From: Pseudoalteromonas sp. XI10
GTDB lineage: Bacteria; Pseudomonadota; Gammaproteobacteria; Enterobacterales; Alteromonadaceae
Reading direction: 5' to 3'
NCBI RefSeq assembly: GCF_001469895.1
Contig: NZ_LOPY01000051.1
Location: 248,001-312,000, forward strand
Length of the DNA stretch: 64,000 bases
Positions 1-10,939 of the stretch are shown here, in pieces. Each line of letters begins with the position of its first letter. The stretch's first letter is position 1. Under the pieces are notes generated by a model that saw only the letters and a program-made list of their open reading frames with translations, was not told the DNA's origin and did not search any database. Both the position numbers and the translations under genes were made by a program.

Positions 1-1096
<1,096 letters not shown>

Positions 1097-1354
1097 CTAT
1101 TGAGGTAAAATAAATTTTTGTTCGCGTTTCCATTCAGTCGGTGTGAACGCTTTGATAGATACAGCGTGGATTGTACCGTCTGAGATTGTTGACATTAACG
1201 GAGCATAAACCAACTGTTGCTTCTTCACGCGAGATAAACCATCAAAACACTCACCAACAGCAATCACTTCGTAGTGGCTACCATTTGCTTTAACAATCAC
1301 TTCATCTAGTTTTAGTTCGTCGCGTAATAACGTTTCGACTTGGCTTGTTTCCAT
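1097..1354 (-). CDS. ibaG: BolA-family protein IbaG
   Basis: Small (85 aa) BolA-fold protein; family members bind monothiol glutaredoxins and Fe-S clusters, and IbaG in E. coli is tied to acid stress. The body shows the hallmark pattern [17 protein letters not shown], then RVKKQQ and [13 protein letters not shown], where the invariant His and the loop residues are present. An in-frame GTG lies 9 bp upstream at 1363, overlapping the mlaB stop, but the ATG at 1354 gives the usual IbaG length and has a GAG-rich site before it. It sits between mlaB and murA as in enterics. The name rests on family and synteny. Confidence 0.9.
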   Translation of the reverse strand: METSQVETLLRDELKLDEVIVKANGSHYEVIAVGECFDGLSRVKKQQLVYAPLMSTISDGTIHAVSIKAFTPTEWKREQKFILPQ

Positions 1355-1359
1355 AAATC

Positions 1360-1653
1360 TCACTCAAATAGGTTTGTGACCTGACCCAACTGCATTAAAT
1401 TTTGCAATTGTTCAGGGCTATTTTGCAGTTCAAGGTGAATACCTTGCTGCTTTAATTCTGCGAAAGAGTGAATTAACCAAGCTAAGCCCGCCGTGTCAAC
1501 CCTAGATAGCCCAGAAAGGTCAAAATACCATGTTTTATGGCTAGAATCTGGCTTGGCGTTCAGAAGGCGTTCACGGCCAATTGAATTTCGAGTCAGTTCG
1601 CCACTGACTCGAAACTGGTTATCTTCAAGTTGAGTAATCTCGACTTTACTCAT
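1360..1653 (-). CDS. mlaB: MlaB, STAS-domain subunit of the Mla phospholipid transporter
   Basis: Cytoplasmic STAS-domain protein (97 aa) that binds MlaF and stabilises the MlaFEDB ABC complex in the inner membrane. The STAS core shows as the strand [21 protein letters not shown], where the DTAGLAWL loop corresponds to the conserved phosphoacceptor-like T/S position. The ATG at 1653 overlaps the end of mlaC by 8 bp, a layout typical of translational coupling. ATG 1662 and GTG 1665 are also in frame but crowd the ribosome site. It is the least conserved Mla subunit, so the assignment relies on domain plus position after mlaC. Confidence 0.9.
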   Translation of the reverse strand: MSKVEITQLEDNQFRVSGELTRNSIGRERLLNAKPDSSHKTWYFDLSGLSRVDTAGLAWLIHSFAELKQQGIHLELQNSPEQLQNLMQLGQVTNLFE

Positions 1654-2323
1654 CGCCACCATCACCTCTAAATTGCACTGGCAGTTGGCTCTTCTGCTCT
1701 AGTAAGTCACTTACATAATCTAGACCATGTTGGCGTAAAATACCTTGTAATTCACTTTGTTTAGCATCAAGCAAACTAATACCTTCTGCAATCATATCGT
1801 ACGCGCCCCAGTCACCACTGCGGTCTTCACGTACTTTAAAGTCGATTCTGATATCAGGTTTACCGGCTTCAACAATCTTAGTTTTAACAACCACCACATC
1901 TTGGCCTTTGAAAGGCTGAGGCGGAGCAAACTCAACGCTTTGGTTAGTGTATTGAGTAAACACACCTGCGTAAGTAGCAATTAAATACTTTTGAAAAACG
2001 TCAATGAAGCGTTGTAACTCTTTAATCGCTTTCGCTTTTTCCTCTTTATCTTCGATAGCACGCACCTTTGACACGTGATTACCTAATACGCGCAGTGCAG
2101 CATACTTGTAGTCAATGTAAGGCATTAGCTCTTCTTCTACGATAACGCGTAGATGCTCTTTGTCTTTCGCAATAAGAGGTTGATCTTTAGTAATACGAGC
2201 AAAGGTATTATCTGACACTGTACGAACCATTTTGTACGGGTCTTTTAAATCAACCTTAGGTTCAGCGGCTTGTGCGTTTAGGCTAAACAGCACAGCAATA
2301 CATAATAAAAACTTCTTAAACAT
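1646..2323 (-). CDS. mlaC: MlaC, periplasmic phospholipid-binding protein
   Basis: Soluble shuttle carrying phospholipid between the outer-membrane MlaA-porin complex and the inner-membrane MlaFEDB complex. It is 225 aa, with a cleavable signal peptide over residues 1-19 (hydrophobic core LLCIAVLFSL, likely cut after AQA). The mature part carries the Tol-Tol-Ttg2 family pattern: a YIDYKYAALRVLG stretch near residues 70-82 and the VVVVKTKI and DWGAYDMIAEGISLL strands. It lies 2 bp after mlaD and overlaps mlaB. Confident from sequence and operon order. Confidence 0.95.
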   Translation of the reverse strand: MFKKFLLCIAVLFSLNAQAAEPKVDLKDPYKMVRTVSDNTFARITKDQPLIAKDKEHLRVIVEEELMPYIDYKYAALRVLGNHVSKVRAIEDKEEKAKAIKELQRFIDVFQKYLIATYAGVFTQYTNQSVEFAPPQPFKGQDVVVVKTKIVEAGKPDIRIDFKVREDRSGDWGAYDMIAEGISLLDAKQSELQGILRQHGLDYVSDLLEQKSQLPVQFRGDGGDE

Positions 2324-2325
2324 AA

Positions 2326-2874
2326 TTATTCACCACCCTGGTTGAATAAGAACTGACCGATTAACTCTTCTAAAACAAGCGCTGATTTTGTATCAGTAAT
2401 GTAGTCACCGTCTGCAAGCGCTTTGCTTTCAACACCAAATAAATCATCTAGATCTGTATCATGCTCACTTGCTGTTACATCTTCACCCATACAGCGTTGC
2501 TCAGCAGATTCAGGAGCAATAACAGGGTTAATGCCTAAGTACTGCTCACCTAAAATACCTGATGTCAAAATAGAGATTGATGTTGTGTCTGAAAACTTAC
2601 ATAAGTAATTTGCATCAATCGCCATATTAACCACAGGCACAAACTCTTTTGGGTGAATAAAGATTGACTCAACTCGGCCAACAACTACACCACCTACTTT
2701 GATAGGCGCACGTGCTTTTAAAGAACCAATGTTTTCAAACTTTGCGTTCAATTGGTAAGTCTCACCACTACCACTAATGCCGGCATTCGCAACTTTAAAT
2801 GCTAATAATGCAAATGCAGCGATACCAAGGGCTACAAAAAAGCCAACTAATATTTCTAATTTCCGTGAATTCAT
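2326..2874 (-). CDS. mlaD: MlaD, MCE-domain membrane-anchored subunit
   Basis: Single-pass inner-membrane protein (182 aa) whose periplasmic MCE domains form a hexameric ring channelling phospholipid through the Mla system. One transmembrane helix at about residues 8-27, then the MCE domain at about 38-120 with the typical PIKVGGVVVGRVESI and TSGILGEQYLGINP motifs. Length matches E. coli MlaD (183). The C-terminal tail is acidic and not conserved. The gene is 13 bp after mlaE and 2 bp before mlaC. Confidence 0.96.
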   Translation of the reverse strand: MNSRKLEILVGFFVALGIAAFALLAFKVANAGISGSGETYQLNAKFENIGSLKARAPIKVGGVVVGRVESIFIHPKEFVPVVNMAIDANYLCKFSDTTSISILTSGILGEQYLGINPVIAPESAEQRCMGEDVTASEHDTDLDDLFGVESKALADGDYITDTKSALVLEELIGQFLFNQGGE

Positions 2875-2887
2875 CTTTATACCCTAA

Positions 2888-3667
2888 TTAGCTGGTAAAC
2901 ATTACCGCTGTTAAAATAAAGTCAAAACCTAATACTGCCAATGACGAGTGCACAACGGTTTCTGTTGTCGCTTTACTGATCCCCTCAGATGTAGGAACAC
3001 AGTCATAGCCTTTGTAAAGTGCAATCCAAGTCACAATCATGGCGAATACAAAACTCTTAATCATGCCGTTCACAATATCTTGTTGGAACGACACTTGCGC
3101 TTGCATGATTGACCAGAAGCTTCCTGAGTCAACACCAAGCCAATCAACACCCACTAAATGAGCGCCGATAATAGCAACCGCAGAAAATATTAATGCAAGT
3201 AATGGCATACTGATAAAGCCAGCCCAAAAACGCGGTGCAATAATGCGTTTAAGTGGATCAATAGCCATCATTTCTAAGCTTGATAATTGCTCGGTTGCTT
3301 TCATTAAACCGATTTCAGCAGTAAGAGCACTGCCCGCGCGCCCTGCAAACAGTAACGCTGTTACTACAGGGCCTAACTCACGTAATAAGCTCAATGCCAC
3401 TAAAGGCCCTAAGCTATCTTCAGCACCATAGCCTACTAATACGGTGTAACCCTGCAGGGCGAGCACCATACCGATGAATAAGCCTGACACCATAATGATT
3501 AAAAGAGATTGCGAGCCCACCATATATAATTGGCGAACAAGTAAAGGCGTGCCTTTTTTGAAGTTCGGCACATTAAAGAGTGCACCAAACAGCATCTGAG
3601 TAGAACGGCCAAGCGCTGCAAAGCGCCCTAATGTTTTGTGACCTAACTTCTGGAATAGATCAAGCAT
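2888..3667 (-). CDS. mlaE: MlaE, permease of the Mla phospholipid ABC transporter
   Basis: Integral inner-membrane permease (259 aa) of the MlaFEDB complex. Several hydrophobic helices are visible (around residues 48-75, 90-110, 145-175, 200-220 and 237-258), with the conserved family stretch [20 protein letters not shown] and the [14 protein letters not shown] coupling-helix region that contacts the ATPase. The 5' end overlaps mlaF by 8 bp, indicating coupled translation. Length is as in E. coli (260). Confidence 0.96.
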   Translation of the reverse strand: MLDLFQKLGHKTLGRFAALGRSTQMLFGALFNVPNFKKGTPLLVRQLYMVGSQSLLIIMVSGLFIGMVLALQGYTVLVGYGAEDSLGPLVALSLLRELGPVVTALLFAGRAGSALTAEIGLMKATEQLSSLEMMAIDPLKRIIAPRFWAGFISMPLLALIFSAVAIIGAHLVGVDWLGVDSGSFWSIMQAQVSFQQDIVNGMIKSFVFAMIVTWIALYKGYDCVPTSEGISKATTETVVHSSLAVLGFDFILTAVMFTS

Positions 3668-4478
3668 TATGCACTCCTAGTAATTCATCATCATACGCAG
3701 GAGCTGGGAAATGGAATGGTACAGGGCCATCCGATAAACCATTTAAGAACTGTTGTACAAGTTCAGATTCATGGTTTTGCATTTGCTCTGGAGAGCCTTC
3801 GCCTATCACCCCTTGATCAGCAATAATGATCACGTGATCAGCAATGCTCATTACCTCTGTTACATCATGGGTCACGATAAGTGATGATAAACCTAGCACC
3901 TCATTCAGTGATTTTATTAGCTTAACTAACACACCCATAGAGATAGGATCTTGGCCCGCAAATGGCTCATCGTACATGATAAGCTCTGGATCAAGAGCAA
4001 TTGAACGCGCTAAAGCAGCACGGCGAGCCATACCACCAGAAAGCTCAGATGGCATTAAGTCTTGTGCACCACGTAAGCCGACTGCTTGTAATTTCATTAA
4101 AACGACAAGACGAATTAAGTCTTCGCTGAGTTGAGTATGTTCGCGCAAAGGAAAGGCGATATTGTCAAACACTGACATATCGGTAAATAAAGCGCCACTT
4201 TGAAACAGCATACTCATTTTGGTGCGGGCAGCATAAAGCTCCTTGCGAGTCATGCCAGGAATGCTATTGCTTTCAAATAAAATGTCACCAGAATCAGGTT
4301 TAAGCTGACCGCCAATTAAGCGCAACATGGTGGTTTTACCAATGCCGCTTGGTCCCATGATAGCGGTAATCTTGCCTTTCGGAATGTTAAAACTCATATT
4401 TTTATATATGATTCTATCGCCCCGTGAAAAGGTTACATCCTTGATTTCTACTATTGATTGCGACAAGTCGCTCTCCAT
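3660..4478 (-). CDS. mlaF: MlaF, ATPase of the Mla phospholipid ABC transporter
   Basis: Cytoplasmic ABC ATPase powering lipid movement by MlaE/MlaD. Walker [10 protein letters not shown], signature [14 protein letters not shown], Walker [15 protein letters not shown] and the H-loop THD are all intact. The start is uncertain: ATG 4502 is in frame but has no ribosome site; ATG 4478 gives about 272 aa, closest to the E. coli length (269) and N-terminus. A TTG a few codons later has a well-spaced GGAG. First gene of the leftward operon mlaFEDCB-ibaG-murA, divergent from yrbG. Confidence 0.95.
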   Translation of the reverse strand: MESDLSQSIVEIKDVTFSRGDRIIYKNMSFNIPKGKITAIMGPSGIGKTTMLRLIGGQLKPDSGDILFESNSIPGMTRKELYAARTKMSMLFQSGALFTDMSVFDNIAFPLREHTQLSEDLIRLVVLMKLQAVGLRGAQDLMPSELSGGMARRAALARSIALDPELIMYDEPFAGQDPISMGVLVKLIKSLNEVLGLSSLIVTHDVTEVMSIADHVIIIADQGVIGEGSPEQMQNHESELVQQFLNGLSDGPVPFHFPAPAYDDELLGVHNA

Positions 4479-4726
4479 AACGTTTTTCACTAGTTTTGCC
4501 ATTTTAAGGGTTTTTTAGTCAAGATGGAAAAAACAAATCGTAAAATTTTGTAATATTTTCTATCAATAAATTCTAAAGCTAGCTCTAAAGAGCTTAACGA
4601 CACCTGAAATTTAGTTTCCTTGCTAAGCACGCTTTATGCTCGCCAGCCCATTCTTTTACTTATACTTTCAGGTTCGCTTTTGTTACTATTTGCAGTCATC
4701 TGTATAAGTAATGTTGGCGTATCACA

Positions 4727-5695
4727 ATGGTGACTTCTTTTGTCATTTTAATTATTGGTTTTGCTGCACTCGTTTGGAGTGCCGATCGGTTTGTTTATGG
4801 GGCGGCTGCACTCGCAAAAAATATGGGGATCCCCACCCTAATCATTGGTTTAACCGTTGTTGCTATGGGCTCTTCAGCCCCTGAAATGATGGTATCTGCA
4901 TCGGCAGCACTTGCTGATAAAACAGATACTGCGGTAGGTAATGCTATAGGTTCTAACATTACTAATATCTTACTTGTACTTGGTGTCACAGCCTTACTAC
5001 GCCCTCTTTCAGTATCTTCAATGACACTTAAACGCGAAATGCCGCTGGTATTGTTAATCTCAGTAGCAGCTTGGTATGTGTTCTCAGATAACTATTTTTC
5101 ATTCGCTGAAGGCATTGCCTTGATGATTGCTTTTGCTGTGTTTATTGGTGGCTTAGTTATTGTGTCTCTGCGTGCTAAAAACCAAGATGACCCATTCGTC
5201 AGCGAAGCATGTGAAGACGTTCCGAACGATGTCAGTACTAAATCAGCCGTATTTTGGTTAATCATCGGCATGATTTTATTACCAGTCAGTTCACATTTTT
5301 TAGTTGAATCAGCCGTTGATATCGCAAAATATTTTGGTCTATCAGACCTTGTAATAGGCTTAACCATTATTGCTATTGGTACCAGCTTACCAGAGCTGGC
5401 AGCCTGTATTGCAGGGGTATTAAAAAACGAAGACGATTTAGCGCTTGGTAATATCGTTGGCTCAAACATTTTCAATTTACTCGCCGTATTACCACTTGCG
5501 GGTATTATCAACCCATCAATTATTGATCCTTCTGCGGCAAACCGCGATGCACTTATCATGATTGCAGCAACGATTGTATTGATTGCCATGTCATTGAACT
5601 TTAAAGGTGCTCGTCGTATCAATAGAGTAGAAGGTGGCTTCTTGTTAGTCGCATTTATTGCATATCAGGGCTATATTTTCAGCCAAGTAGGATAA
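4727..5695 (+). CDS. yrbG: Calcium/sodium antiporter of the CaCA family, YrbG
   Basis: Predicted inner-membrane cation antiporter (322 aa). It shows the two internal alpha-repeats of the CaCA family: GLTVVAMGSSAPEMMVS near residue 42 and GLTIIAIGTSLPELAA near residue 207, each followed by a GNxxGSNxxN motif (AVGNAIGSNITN and ALGNIVGSNIFN) that forms the ion-binding centre. About ten hydrophobic helices are visible. First gene of the rightward yrbG-kdsD-kdsC-lptCAB operon, in the E. coli order, 3 bp before kdsD. Substrate is inferred from the family. Confidence 0.92.
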   Translation: MVTSFVILIIGFAALVWSADRFVYGAAALAKNMGIPTLIIGLTVVAMGSSAPEMMVSASAALADKTDTAVGNAIGSNITNILLVLGVTALLRPLSVSSMTLKREMPLVLLISVAAWYVFSDNYFSFAEGIALMIAFAVFIGGLVIVSLRAKNQDDPFVSEACEDVPNDVSTKSAVFWLIIGMILLPVSSHFLVESAVDIAKYFGLSDLVIGLTIIAIGTSLPELAACIAGVLKNEDDLALGNIVGSNIFNLLAVLPLAGIINPSIIDPSAANRDALIMIAATIVLIAMSLNFKGARRINRVEGGFLLVAFIAYQGYIFSQVG

Positions 5696-5698
5696 TTA

Positions 5699-6670
5699 AT
5701 GACACAACCTAGCTTTATCGCGCAGGGTAAGCGCGTACTCGAAATTGAAGCACAAGCTTTACAAGAAATTGAGCAATATATAAATCAAGATTTCGATAAC
5801 GCTTGCCAATTAATGTTCCAATGTACAGGCCGTATTATTGTGATTGGTATGGGTAAGTCTGGCCACGTTGGTAATAAAATTGCGGCGACCCTTGCAAGTA
5901 CTGGCACACCAGCATTTTTTGTTCATCCTGGCGAAGCAAGCCACGGTGATTTAGGCATGATCACCCGTGATGATGTGGTGATGTGTATTTCGAACTCAGG
6001 TGCGACCAGCGAAGTACTTAGCATTATTCCTGTTATCAAGCGTATTGGCGCAAAGATGATTTCACTCACAGGCAACCCAGACTCAACCATGGCAAAACTG
6101 TCTGATGTACATGTGTGCATTAAAGTAAGCCAAGAGGCATGCCCGTTAGGCCTTGCGCCAACTGCAAGTACCACAGCAACACTTGTGATGGGTGATGCTA
6201 TGGCGGTTGCACTACTTGAAACCCGTGGTTTCACAGCCGATGATTTTGCACTTTCGCACCCAGGTGGCAGCTTAGGTAAGCGTTTATTGCTTACATTAGA
6301 TGATGTGATGCACGCAGGCGACGCCACGCCAATCGTTAGCGAAACCCAAAGCATTAAAGACGCACTAATCGAAATGTCAGCCAAGGGCCTTGGTATGACC
6401 GCGGTGATTGGTGCAGATGAAAAGTTAGCCGGATTATTCACTGATGGTGACTTACGCCGTATTTTAGAGCAGCGCATCGATATTCATAACACGGCAATTA
6501 GCCAAGTAATGACCCGTTCATGTACAACTGCTCGCCCTGATATGCTTGCAGCTGAAGCTTTAAATATTATGGAACGTAAACGTATCAATGGTTTAATTGT
6601 GGTAGATCAAAGTAATACGCCAATTGGTGCCCTTAATATGCAAGACCTATTAAAAGCAGGAGTTCTTTAA
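5699..6670 (+). CDS. kdsD: D-arabinose 5-phosphate isomerase KdsD
   Basis: Converts ribulose 5-phosphate to arabinose 5-phosphate, the precursor of Kdo in LPS. 323 aa: SIS domain at about residues 35-170 (GMGKSGHVGNKIAATLASTG and HPGEASHGDLGMI), then two CBS domains at about 205-260 and 270-322. The family motif SHPGGSLGKRLL links the domains. ATG at 5699 has AGGA eight bases upstream. Tightly packed between yrbG and kdsC, matching its partner enzyme in the pathway. Confidence 0.96.
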   Translation: MTQPSFIAQGKRVLEIEAQALQEIEQYINQDFDNACQLMFQCTGRIIVIGMGKSGHVGNKIAATLASTGTPAFFVHPGEASHGDLGMITRDDVVMCISNSGATSEVLSIIPVIKRIGAKMISLTGNPDSTMAKLSDVHVCIKVSQEACPLGLAPTASTTATLVMGDAMAVALLETRGFTADDFALSHPGGSLGKRLLLTLDDVMHAGDATPIVSETQSIKDALIEMSAKGLGMTAVIGADEKLAGLFTDGDLRRILEQRIDIHNTAISQVMTRSCTTARPDMLAAEALNIMERKRINGLIVVDQSNTPIGALNMQDLLKAGVL

Positions 6671-6673
6671 GCA

Positions 6674-7225
6674 ATGACATTCGCCGAGCTATACCAGCCT
6701 CTTAGCCCTGATGTGAGTCAGCGCGCACAAAAAGTAAAATTGCTAATCTGCGATATAGATGGCGTTTTTTCTGATGGCCGAATTTATTTAGGTAATGATG
6801 GCGAAGAGCTTAAAGCATTTAATACTAAAGATGGCTTTGGCATTAAAGCGCTCATTAATAGTGGCTTTGAAGTGGCAGTGATTACTGGCCGCCATTCACA
6901 AATAGTTCAGCAGCGAATGACTAGCCTAACAGTTCAGCACATTTATCAGGGACAAGAAAATAAGCTGATTGCTTATCAAGAGTTAAAAGATAAACTGGGG
7001 CTGACTGATGAACAAATTGCCTATATTGGTGATGATGGTCCAGACTTACCAGTAATGGAAAAAGTAGGGTTTGCTGTTGCTGTAAATGACGCACACCCAC
7101 TGATTAAAAAGCTGGCTCATTACACCACATTATTACCAGGTGGCTTTGGAGCTGTGCGTGAATTAACTGATTTACTGATGTTAGAAAACGGTAAGCCGTT
7201 AACTAGCGATGGAACCAGCGCATGA
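6674..7225 (+). CDS. kdsC: Kdo-8-phosphate phosphatase KdsC
   Basis: HAD-superfamily phosphatase (183 aa) that removes phosphate from Kdo 8-phosphate. Motif I is DIDGVFSDG near residues 27-35 (nucleophile and acid/base aspartates present), motif II ITGR with following S/H, and motif III/IV YIGDDGPDLPVM. It lacks a cap domain, as expected for this tetrameric C0-type family. Last codons overlap the lptC start by 4 bp (ATGA), implying coupled translation. Confidence 0.95.
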   Translation: MTFAELYQPLSPDVSQRAQKVKLLICDIDGVFSDGRIYLGNDGEELKAFNTKDGFGIKALINSGFEVAVITGRHSQIVQQRMTSLTVQHIYQGQENKLIAYQELKDKLGLTDEQIAYIGDDGPDLPVMEKVGFAVAVNDAHPLIKKLAHYTTLLPGGFGAVRELTDLLMLENGKPLTSDGTSA

Positions 7226-7776
7226 ATATAGCCCGTATTTTACTGAGTATTGTTTTTGTTTGTTGCATGGTGTGGTTATGGTACCCGTACTTTAATCAAT
7301 CAACAGACACAATAACTAGTGAAGACGAAATCATCGCAACACCTGATTACACCGCTGTGGCCTTAAAGCAAACAGCGTATGACGAGCAAGGCAAAATTAG
7401 TCATAAAGTGGCTGCTGCTAAAATGGAGTTGTATCAACAATTAGGGTTTACCTTTTTTGAGCAACCTATTTTTACTATCTATGGCGACCAGCAAGTTTGG
7501 CAAGTAAAAGCCAAAGAAGCCACATTGTACGAAAACGATCAGCTGATTTTTGAAGGGGATGTAGTTGCTAAAAACTTAACCCATAACGGCATGATCGAAG
7601 ATATAAAAGCAGAAAACATTAATGTCGATATTGATAAAATGACCATGTTTTCAAAGCAACCTGTAACACTAACAGGACCAAATTTAAAGATTACCGGTAA
7701 AGGCTTAAAAGCCGATTTAAAAGCCGAAATTGTTGAGTTAACTAACCATACACGAACTATATACTATGACCAATAA
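7222..7776 (+). CDS. lptC: LptC, LPS export bitopic membrane protein
   Basis: Links the LptB2FG transporter to the periplasmic LptA bridge. 184 aa with an N-terminal membrane anchor at about residues 5-22 and a periplasmic OstA-like beta-jellyroll (repeated short strands such as YENDQLIFEGDVVAKN, FSKQPVTLTGPNLKITGKG). Poor sequence conservation is normal for LptC; fold pattern, length and position between kdsC and lptA carry the call. Overlaps lptA by 11 bp. Confidence 0.93.
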   Translation: MNIARILLSIVFVCCMVWLWYPYFNQSTDTITSEDEIIATPDYTAVALKQTAYDEQGKISHKVAAAKMELYQQLGFTFFEQPIFTIYGDQQVWQVKAKEATLYENDQLIFEGDVVAKNLTHNGMIEDIKAENINVDIDKMTMFSKQPVTLTGPNLKITGKGLKADLKAEIVELTNHTRTIYYDQ

Positions 7777-8287
7777 ACTGAAGAAATTACTCCTGATCCC
7801 AAGCTTATTGATTGCTTTTTCGGGCGTAGCTGCCGAGCAAACAGGCGCTCAAATTAGCATTAGCTCAGATCGCCAAGTAGGTAAACTAAAAGATGGCGTT
7901 GGCATATTCGAAGGTAACGTAGAGATCGTGCATGGTAATCGTCGTATTACCGCTGAACGCCTTGAAGCACACGGCGGTGACACCGAAGGTACAGTAGAGT
8001 TAATTATTGCCACAGGCGCACCAGCTTACTTCGAAGAAAAGCAAACTGATGGCACCGTGATGAGCGCCAGCGCCGAAGAAGTTCGTTATGATGTTGCAAA
8101 ACGCTTCTTAACCTTAAATGGTGAAGCTGAAGTTACTCAAGCAGGTCAAAAAGTAACAGCTAAAAGCATTACCTATGATATGGCACAGCAACTGATCAGT
8201 GCTGAAAAAGACGAAAACTCAACAGATCGTGTTCACACTATTTTAGTGCCTGTTGAAAATAAAAAAGACAATAAAGGCCAACCATGA
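7766..8287 (+). CDS. lptA: LptA, periplasmic LPS bridge protein
   Basis: Periplasmic beta-jellyroll protein (173 aa) that oligomerises to carry LPS from LptC to LptD. Signal peptide at residues 1-23 ([16 protein letters not shown] core). The OstA domain follows with [35 protein letters not shown] and the repeated [15 protein letters not shown] strands. The C-terminal tail is charged. Overlaps both neighbours (lptC by 11 bp, lptB by 4 bp), so the three lpt genes are probably co-translated. Confidence 0.95.
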   Translation: MTNKLKKLLLIPSLLIAFSGVAAEQTGAQISISSDRQVGKLKDGVGIFEGNVEIVHGNRRITAERLEAHGGDTEGTVELIIATGAPAYFEEKQTDGTVMSASAEEVRYDVAKRFLTLNGEAEVTQAGQKVTAKSITYDMAQQLISAEKDENSTDRVHTILVPVENKKDNKGQP

Positions 8288-9009
8288 GTACATTAAAAGC
8301 AGAGCTTTTAGCTAAGAGCTACAAAGGCCGCCAAGTGGTTAAAAATGTCGGTCTTGAAGTTGAAGCAGGCAGCATTGTTGGCTTGCTTGGCCCAAATGGT
8401 GCAGGTAAAACCACCACCTTCTACATGATTGTAGGCTTAGTACCAAGCGACAAAGGTAAAATCAGCATTGATGATAACGATATTACCCTTTTACCAATGC
8501 ACAATCGTGCGCGCTTAGGTATCGGCTATCTGCCACAAGAATCGTCAATTTTTCGAAAGTTAACGGTTTACCAAAACTTGATGGCTATTTTAGAAACCCG
8601 TAAAGATCTAAACAAAGCAGGTCGCGAAGAAACACTAAATAGCTTGCTCGATGAATTTAGCATCCAACACATTCGCGATAGCCAAGGTATGGCGCTGTCA
8701 GGTGGTGAACGCCGCCGCGTTGAAATTGCCCGTGCATTAGCCGCTAATCCTAAATTTATCCTTTTAGATGAGCCTTTTGCTGGTGTTGATCCAATTTCAG
8801 TGTTAGATATAAAGAAAATTATTGAGCACCTAAAAAATCGTGGTATCGGTGTACTAATTACTGACCATAATGTTCGAGAAACCCTTGATGTTTGTGAAAA
8901 AGCCTACATTGTTTCTCATGGGGAGCTAATTGCATCAGGCACACCTGAGCACGTATTAGCAGACCAAACTGTACGCGATGTATATCTAGGCGAGCAATTC
9001 AGGCTGTAA
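8284..9009 (+). CDS. lptB: LptB, ATPase of the LPS export ABC transporter
   Basis: Cytoplasmic ABC ATPase driving LPS extraction by LptFG. 241 aa, exactly the E. coli length. Walker [11 protein letters not shown] at about residues 36-45, Q-loop [14 protein letters not shown], signature [15 protein letters not shown], Walker [14 protein letters not shown] and H-loop [10 protein letters not shown] are all intact. The partners lptF and lptG are not in this window. The stop is followed by 115 bp containing an inverted repeat before rpoN. Confidence 0.97.
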   Translation: MSTLKAELLAKSYKGRQVVKNVGLEVEAGSIVGLLGPNGAGKTTTFYMIVGLVPSDKGKISIDDNDITLLPMHNRARLGIGYLPQESSIFRKLTVYQNLMAILETRKDLNKAGREETLNSLLDEFSIQHIRDSQGMALSGGERRRVEIARALAANPKFILLDEPFAGVDPISVLDIKKIIEHLKNRGIGVLITDHNVRETLDVCEKAYIVSHGELIASGTPEHVLADQTVRDVYLGEQFRL

Positions 9010-9060
9010 CCATTACGCCAGCGACTAGAGCATCTGCTAGACTAATAACAATGACAATAA

Positions 9061-9098
9061 ATCGATAATGACTTAACTGTGTTTGCACAGTTATCGAT
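9061..9098. promoter_or_regulatory. Nested inverted repeat upstream of rpoN
   Basis: Two nested palindromes: outer arms ATCGATAA / TTATCGAT at 9061-9068 and 9091-9098, and inner arms AACTGTG / CACAGTT at 9075-9081 and 9086-9092 separated by TTTG. They overlap by two bases, so only one can form fully. There is no T-tract, so it is not a simple terminator; an operator or leader structure ahead of rpoN (ATG 9125) is more likely. Confidence 0.4.
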
Positions 9099-9124
9099 AA
9101 CTTAAAAAGGATTGTTAGGGATAC

Positions 9125-10621
9125 ATGAGGCAATCATTACAGCTGCGCATGGGCCAGCAACTTACAATGACTCCACAACTGCAACAAGCTATTCGTTTGT
9201 TGCAGCTCAGTACATTGGATCTCCAGCAAGAAATTCAAGAAGCGCTTGATAGTAACCCTCTACTTGAAGTGGAAGAAGCGGATTACAACGAAGAAAGCAC
9301 CGGCAAGAATGAGCAAAAAGCTGAATCTGACGATGTACAAGTCAGCGCGTCTGCCGAAGAAGCACCTAGCGAGTACGAGCAAGAAAGTAGTGATGCTCTC
9401 AATAAAGACACCGTAAGCGATGACTTAGCAATGGATGTTACCTGGGATGAGTACATGAGTGCCGCCCCTTCAACATCGTCAGGGCCAATGCCTGAAGATG
9501 AATCCATCTATCAAGGTGCATCAACCGAAACCCTTCACGAATACCTAATGTGGCAATTGCAACTCACGCCATTTAGCCCTACCGATGAAGCGATTGCTGT
9601 GGCAATTGTAGAAGCTATCGATGAATCAGGTATTTTAACGGTAAGCTGTGAAGATATCGTCGAAAGCTTTAATCAAAATAGCGATGAAGAAGAAATCGAA
9701 CTTGATGAAGTCGAGGCGGTCTTAAAAAGAATTCAGTTATTTGATCCTGTGGGTATTGGCGCACGCAGTTTACAAGAATGTCTGTGCATTCAGTTACGCC
9801 AATTCGATGCTAATACGCCATATTTAGCTGAAACTAAAATGGTTTTATCTGAGCATATCGAATTATTAGCGAGTCGCGACTATCGAACTTTGATGAAAAA
9901 GACTAAGCTTAAAGAAAACGAGCTTAAAGAAGTGATGACGCTCATCCACAGCTTAAATCCTAAGCCTGCGGATAGCATAGTGCGCGAAGAGTCTGAGTAC
10001 GTCATACCTGATGTATCAGTGAAAAAAGTAAAAGGTCGCTGGGTAGTCGAGTTAAACCCAGACTGTATGCCAAAGATTAGAGTGAACAGCCAATATGCAG
10101 CGATGTCTCGCTCTGTTAAATCAAGTAGCGACAGCCAATTTATTCGCTCTCACTTACAAGAAGCTAAGTGGTTTATTAAAAGCTTAGAAAGCCGTAACGA
10201 TACGCTATTAAAAGTGACCAACTGTATCGTTCAACAACAACAAGCTTTCTTTGAACATGGCCCTGAGGCAATGAAGCCAATGGTGCTAAATGATGTTGCT
10301 GAAATGGTCGAAATGCATGAATCGACGATTTCACGGGTAACAACGCAAAAATATATGCATACCCCTCGGGGTATTTTTGAGTTGAAATATTTCTTCTCGA
10401 GCCATGTCAGCACCGAAAATGGTGGTGAGTGTTCTTCTACAGCAATACGCGCTTTAATCAAGAAGTTAGTCGCTGCAGAAAACTCAGCTAAACCATTGAG
10501 TGATAGCAAAATTGCAGATATATTGGCTGAGCAAGGAATTAAAGTAGCTAGACGTACAATTGCAAAATATCGTGAGTCTCTAGCAATACCTCCGTCTAAT
10601 CAGCGTAAGAGTCTGATTTAG
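9125..10621 (+). CDS. rpoN: RNA polymerase sigma-54 factor RpoN
   Basis: Alternative sigma factor that recognises -24/-12 promoters and needs AAA+ enhancer-binding proteins. 498 aa: glutamine-rich region I at residues 1-50 ([20 protein letters not shown]), an unusually long acidic region II (about residues 55-135), the core-binding domain, an HTH near residues 385-410 ([20 protein letters not shown]), and the RpoN box [10 protein letters not shown] near the C-terminus. Followed by hpf, ptsN, rapZ and npr as in E. coli. It is probably the factor that reads the psp promoter at 23.95 kb in this window. Confidence 0.98.
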   Translation: MRQSLQLRMGQQLTMTPQLQQAIRLLQLSTLDLQQEIQEALDSNPLLEVEEADYNEESTGKNEQKAESDDVQVSASAEEAPSEYEQESSDALNKDTVSDDLAMDVTWDEYMSAAPSTSSGPMPEDESIYQGASTETLHEYLMWQLQLTPFSPTDEAIAVAIVEAIDESGILTVSCEDIVESFNQNSDEEEIELDEVEAVLKRIQLFDPVGIGARSLQECLCIQLRQFDANTPYLAETKMVLSEHIELLASRDYRTLMKKTKLKENELKEVMTLIHSLNPKPADSIVREESEYVIPDVSVKKVKGRWVVELNPDCMPKIRVNSQYAAMSRSVKSSSDSQFIRSHLQEAKWFIKSLESRNDTLLKVTNCIVQQQQAFFEHGPEAMKPMVLNDVAEMVEMHESTISRVTTQKYMHTPRGIFELKYFFSSHVSTENGGECSSTAIRALIKKLVAAENSAKPLSDSKIADILAEQGIKVARRTIAKYRESLAIPPSNQRKSLI

Positions 10622-10648
10622 ACGTTTTACATAGAAGGAAAAATGCTT

Positions 10649-10936
10649 ATGCAACTAAATTTAACTGGTCGTCATGTAGAAATCACAGATTCATTAAGAG
10701 ACTATGTAAACACCAAGTTTGCAAAACTAGAAAGGCATTTTGACCATATTAATAATGTTCATGTCATTCTAGATGTAGAAAAATTAAGCCAAAAAGCAGA
10801 AGCAACTTTACATGTAAACGGAGGCGAATTGTTCGCTTCTACTCAGCATCAAGATATGTACGCAGCCATTGACTCACTGATCGATAAACTTGATCGCCAA
10901 GTCATTAAACACAAAGAGAAATTAGCTCGACATTAA
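10649..10936 (+). CDS. hpf: Ribosome hibernation promoting factor HPF (short form)
   Basis: Binds the 30S decoding centre and promotes 100S dimer formation in stationary phase. 95 aa from the ATG at 10649 (an upstream in-frame ATG at 10643 would add two residues; AAGGA spaced 9 bases favours 10649, and family members begin MQLNxTG). Contains the S30AE pattern TGRHVEITDSLRDYVNTKFAKLERH and the final DxLxDKLDRQVxKHKEK helix. The C-terminal long-HPF extension is absent. Confidence 0.95.
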   Translation: MQLNLTGRHVEITDSLRDYVNTKFAKLERHFDHINNVHVILDVEKLSQKAEATLHVNGGELFASTQHQDMYAAIDSLIDKLDRQVIKHKEKLARH

Positions 10937-10939
10937 ATT

